DNA of 17,453 bases from Calditrichota bacterium (GTDB lineage Bacteria > Calditrichota > Calditrichia > RBG-13-44-9), in the NCBI GenBank assembly GCA_016934605.1, contig JAFGSO010000002.1:1-17453 (forward strand). The letters are read 5' to 3'. The first letter of the stretch is position 1, and every line of letters starts with the position of its first letter. Shown here piece by piece: positions 15,624 through 17,453 of this stretch. The notes under the pieces were generated by a model. The model did not search any database and was not told the DNA's origin. It saw nothing but the letters and a program-made list of their open reading frames with translations. The translations under genes were made by a program, and so were the position numbers.

Positions 15624-15694
15624 CTTCAGTCACAAACAGCGCTATTTATTCAGATAGAAAAACGGAAAATAGAGAGCGACAACAACTAGGTCGC

Positions 15695-16327
15695 TTATTC
15701 TTCCGGTCTAATTATTTCCCGATACTTTTCCAGTTTTTCCTTCTCCAGGACGATTTCTTCCTCCAGGTTTTTCAGCCTTTTGCTGACTCTCCGAATAACT
15801 TCTCTCTTCCTCTCAATTTCTTCCTGACCTACCTGCGCCGCCTCTTCTTCCTGCTTGTCCACTCTTTCCCGTGCCTGCTCCAGCTTTTCCCTGGATTCCT
15901 GTAATATTTTTTCACTTTCCTGGATTTTTTCCTCACTCTCCCTGAGCTGCTCCCTCACCCTGTTTCTGGCCTGCTGGGAGCGAAGCAGACCAAATTCCCT
16001 CCCGGTCAGGCCTGCTTTGTCTCTTCCGTAAGCATGACCCTTTCCAGGGAATTCAGATTTCTCTTTTTCAATCTCTTGCTCTGCTTCTTTAACAAAGTCT
16101 TCTGCTTTCTCCCTTTTTGATTTTTCCTTAGCCTGCTCCTCCGCACGTTCCATTTTGCCTTTGGTTTTCTCTCTTTGAGATTGTCCTTTTTCCTGGTCCG
16201 GGCGGGGAGCCTTCTTCTTTTCCACCTGCTCTTTTTTCAGGGGACGATCCTGTCCGCTCACATTGCCGGCATCAGTAAATCCCAGGGAAAATAAAACAAA
16301 TAATGAAGTGATCAATATAAATTTCAT
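15695..16327 (-). CDS. Secreted, highly charged coiled-coil protein
   Basis: A 210-residue protein not recognised by function. Residues 1-20 are a signal peptide (MKFILITSLFVLFSLGFTDA) with no lipobox, so it is exported to the periplasm or beyond. Residues about 30-92 and 105-208 are almost entirely Glu, Lys, Arg, Gln and Ala in heptad-like patterns and should form long coiled coils. Between them sits a distinct non-helical hinge, FPGKGHAYGRDKAGLTGREF at 93-112, whose glycines and histidine break the charged helices. This hinge looks like the only conserved recognition feature. A CCGGAGG Shine-Dalgarno precedes the start. It lies 46 bp downstream of the small lipoprotein gene on the same strand, so the two may be cotranscribed, and a good terminator follows. 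Confidence 0.75.
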   Translation of the reverse strand: MKFILITSLFVLFSLGFTDAGNVSGQDRPLKKEQVEKKKAPRPDQEKGQSQREKTKGKMERAEEQAKEKSKREKAEDFVKEAEQEIEKEKSEFPGKGHAYGRDKAGLTGREFGLLRSQQARNRVREQLRESEEKIQESEKILQESREKLEQARERVDKQEEEAAQVGQEEIERKREVIRRVSKRLKNLEEEIVLEKEKLEKYREIIRPEE

Positions 16328-16373
16328 TTTAAATCTTGCCTCCGGTCAGTTTATTATTTCGTATTTACACTTT

Positions 16374-16607
16374 TTACAATTCATTCAGCAGACTGTCAAT
16401 CGAGGTTTTTGTCTCCTCGGCTTTCTGTTTCAATTCACTTGCTTTTTGATCCATCTCCGAGGTTAAGGAGTCAACTGCCTGAGAAATTTCTTCGGTAGTA
16501 TCCAGACCTTCCTGAACAGCACCTTTTTCTGAGGTATCCTGATCACCCCCACACCCCAGAAGGAAAAGCGAGAAAATAAGTCCCGTAATTACCAAAATTT
16601 TAGTCAT
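16374..16607 (-). CDS. Small helical lipoprotein
   Basis: A 77-residue protein with a lipoprotein signal (lipobox LLGC, Cys19) followed by a short Gly/Asp/Ser-rich linker. Residues about 38-77 are predicted to be one amphipathic helix or coiled coil. The +2 residue after the cysteine is Gly, so it is not an Asp-type inner-membrane retention signal, and an outer-membrane location is likely. It resembles Lpp-like or tail-anchored helical lipoproteins only in general layout. An AAAGGAG Shine-Dalgarno lies 9 nt before the ATG. The next gene downstream (46-bp gap) is the secreted coiled-coil protein, so the helices of the two could interact. That is a guess from proximity and composition. Confidence 0.75.
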   Translation of the reverse strand: MTKILVITGLIFSLFLLGCGGDQDTSEKGAVQEGLDTTEEISQAVDSLTSEMDQKASELKQKAEETKTSIDSLLNEL

Positions 16608-16842
16608 GACCTGCGCTCCTTTAAATTTTTTGTAAGTTATTTAAAAGTAGCCATAAAAAAGCACTAAAAGATACGTTGTGAAAATCCTTATGTACCCACA
16701 GCGCATATAATAATATAACCATCAATATAATTTATTATCTGATTCTACTTCCCATTAAAATCTTTTTACCTGAAACTGCTTACCATCAGGCTCAGTTTAC
16801 ACTGCAAAAAGTAAAGCGCTGAACCAGAATGATTAAAAAAAT

Positions 16843-17133
16843 TCAGGATGATTTTTTCATCATCTGTTTAATATAACCGATAATGACCATCAGGATTCCT
16901 CCACCAACTCCACCACCGGCAATACTGGATATAATGGAAGCAACATCAACTCCGCCTGCCGCACTACCGCCTGCTCCCAGCAGCCCCAGCAGCTGGCCAC
17001 CAAGGCCACCACCGATGATTCCCACAATCGAATTCCAGAGTGTGCCAAGACTGAACTTCTTGAGCAATGAACCTGCAATGTTCCCACCAACCGCACCACT
17101 GATTAACTCAACAATCAAACTCGTTAAATCCAT
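16843..17133 (-). CDS. Small glycine-rich membrane protein
   Basis: A 96-residue, very hydrophobic protein with about three membrane segments (roughly residues 3-25, 33-55 and 64-88) and many GGxxGG repeats such as GAVGGNIAG and GGGLGGQLLG. It ends in the basic tail KQMMKKSS. I recall similar small proteins of unknown function in many bacteria, with the same MDLTSL start and GGNIAG motif, but know no demonstrated role. A strong AAAGGAGG Shine-Dalgarno lies 4 nt before the ATG. It shares strand with the two envelope genes downstream but is separated from them by 235 bp without a gene, so it is probably its own unit. Confidence 0.7.
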   Translation of the reverse strand: MDLTSLIVELISGAVGGNIAGSLLKKFSLGTLWNSIVGIIGGGLGGQLLGLLGAGGSAAGGVDVASIISSIAGGGVGGGILMVIIGYIKQMMKKSS

Positions 17134-17372
17134 GACTCCTCCTTTTCGTGGGTGATTTCACCTTTTTGAATGCCTGTAATTCTATAAATAGCCCCCGCCG
17201 CAAATTCCTGTATTAATATTTCATTACTCATCATGGTTGTTTTCAGCATCTCCCGGTGTAATAGTAGTCAGGACATTTACACCGGCAAAATTTACACAAA
17301 ACAAATATATCAAATTCTTGTGAAATAAACAAAAATATTATTTCTCATAAAAACTGAGTCACATTCATTTAA
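17134..17372. other. Intergenic stretch upstream of the glycine-rich gene
   Basis: AT-rich and without a reading frame on either strand. It should hold the promoter of the minus-strand gene that starts at 17,133, but no clear match stands out. It ends at the start of dispersed repeat copy B. Confidence 0.5.
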
Positions 17373-17453
17373 CCTGAATAATTCATGAATTCCATGATAG
17401 CAGGGCACAAAGTAAGATAGGCCAATGATTTAAAGATTTTATCCTGTGAAACT
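17373..17453 (+). repeat. Dispersed repeat, copy B (cut by the window end)
   Basis: Starts CCTGAATAATTCATGAATTC, contains the perfect 12-bp palindrome AATTCATGAATT (17,380-17,391), and runs on through CATGATAGCAGGGCACAAAG to the window edge. It matches the reverse complement of 12,306-12,389 over its whole visible length and matches 14,152-14,191 at 32 of 40 positions. Confidence 0.7.

Noticed and set aside
15224..15904. Plus-strand reading frames opposite vapBC and the coiled-coil gene
   Set aside because: They lie antisense to well-supported minus-strand genes and one spans the terminator; no family features or ribosome binding sites.
16789..16825. Imperfect hairpin GGCTCAG/CTGAACC downstream of the glycine-rich gene as a terminator
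   Set aside because: It needs a wobble pair and a 3-nt bulge and is not followed by a T-tract on the minus strand.
16883..17155. Proline-rich plus-strand reading frame opposite the glycine-rich gene
   Set aside because: It is the antisense shadow of GGC/GGT-rich codons, has no ribosome binding site, and the minus-strand gene has a strong one.

Overview
The window looks like a chromosomal segment from a member of the Bacteroidota or the wider FCB group (Ignavibacteriota, Calditrichota and KSB1-like lineages included). The evidence is a perfect Bacteroidota-type -7 promoter element (TAnnTTTG) in front of the main operon, a ferrochelatase with the cysteine-rich insert I associate with this group, and outer-membrane-style lipoproteins. 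This placement is an inference; there is no rRNA or tRNA gene to anchor it.

Region 1 (about 1-11,960, all plus strand) is a nearly complete heme biosynthesis cluster: hemH, then hemX/ccsA-like, hemA, hemC, a TetR-family regulator, hemD, hemE, hemN, hemY-type oxidase, hemB and hemL. Together these convert glutamyl-tRNA to glutamate-1-semialdehyde (HemA), 5-aminolevulinate (HemL), porphobilinogen (HemB), hydroxymethylbilane (HemC), uroporphyrinogen III (HemD), coproporphyrinogen III (HemE), protoporphyrinogen IX (HemN), protoporphyrin IX (HemY) and heme (HemH). Only glutamyl-tRNA synthetase is absent. From hemX onward the genes are tightly packed (overlaps of 4 and 17 bp, gaps of 2-62 bp), which suggests one operon. 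Its probable promoter lies between hemH and hemX. A perfect ACTGAC-TG-GTCAGT inverted repeat directly abuts the -7 element, and it is a good candidate operator for the TetR protein encoded inside the same operon. This is the most interesting regulatory feature seen.

Region 2 (11,961-14,885) is gene-poor. It holds a 920-bp AT-rich gap with a long imperfect palindrome and an inverted copy of a dispersed repeat. A single lipoprotein gene of unknown function follows, with a clear terminator. After it comes a composite tandem array: five copies of a 45-bp two-hairpin core separated by exact whole numbers of a 7-bp repeat (8, 6, 5 and 5 heptamers), with an extra 13-bp arm on the last two copies.

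Region 3 (14,886-17,453, all genes on the minus strand) holds a VapBC-type toxin-antitoxin pair with a palindromic candidate operator. Next come a secreted, highly charged coiled-coil protein, a small helical lipoprotein, and a small glycine-rich membrane protein. The right edge of the window is a truncated direct-orientation copy of the dispersed repeat seen inverted in Region 2. No CRISPR array, transposase, integrase, tRNA or rRNA was recognised.
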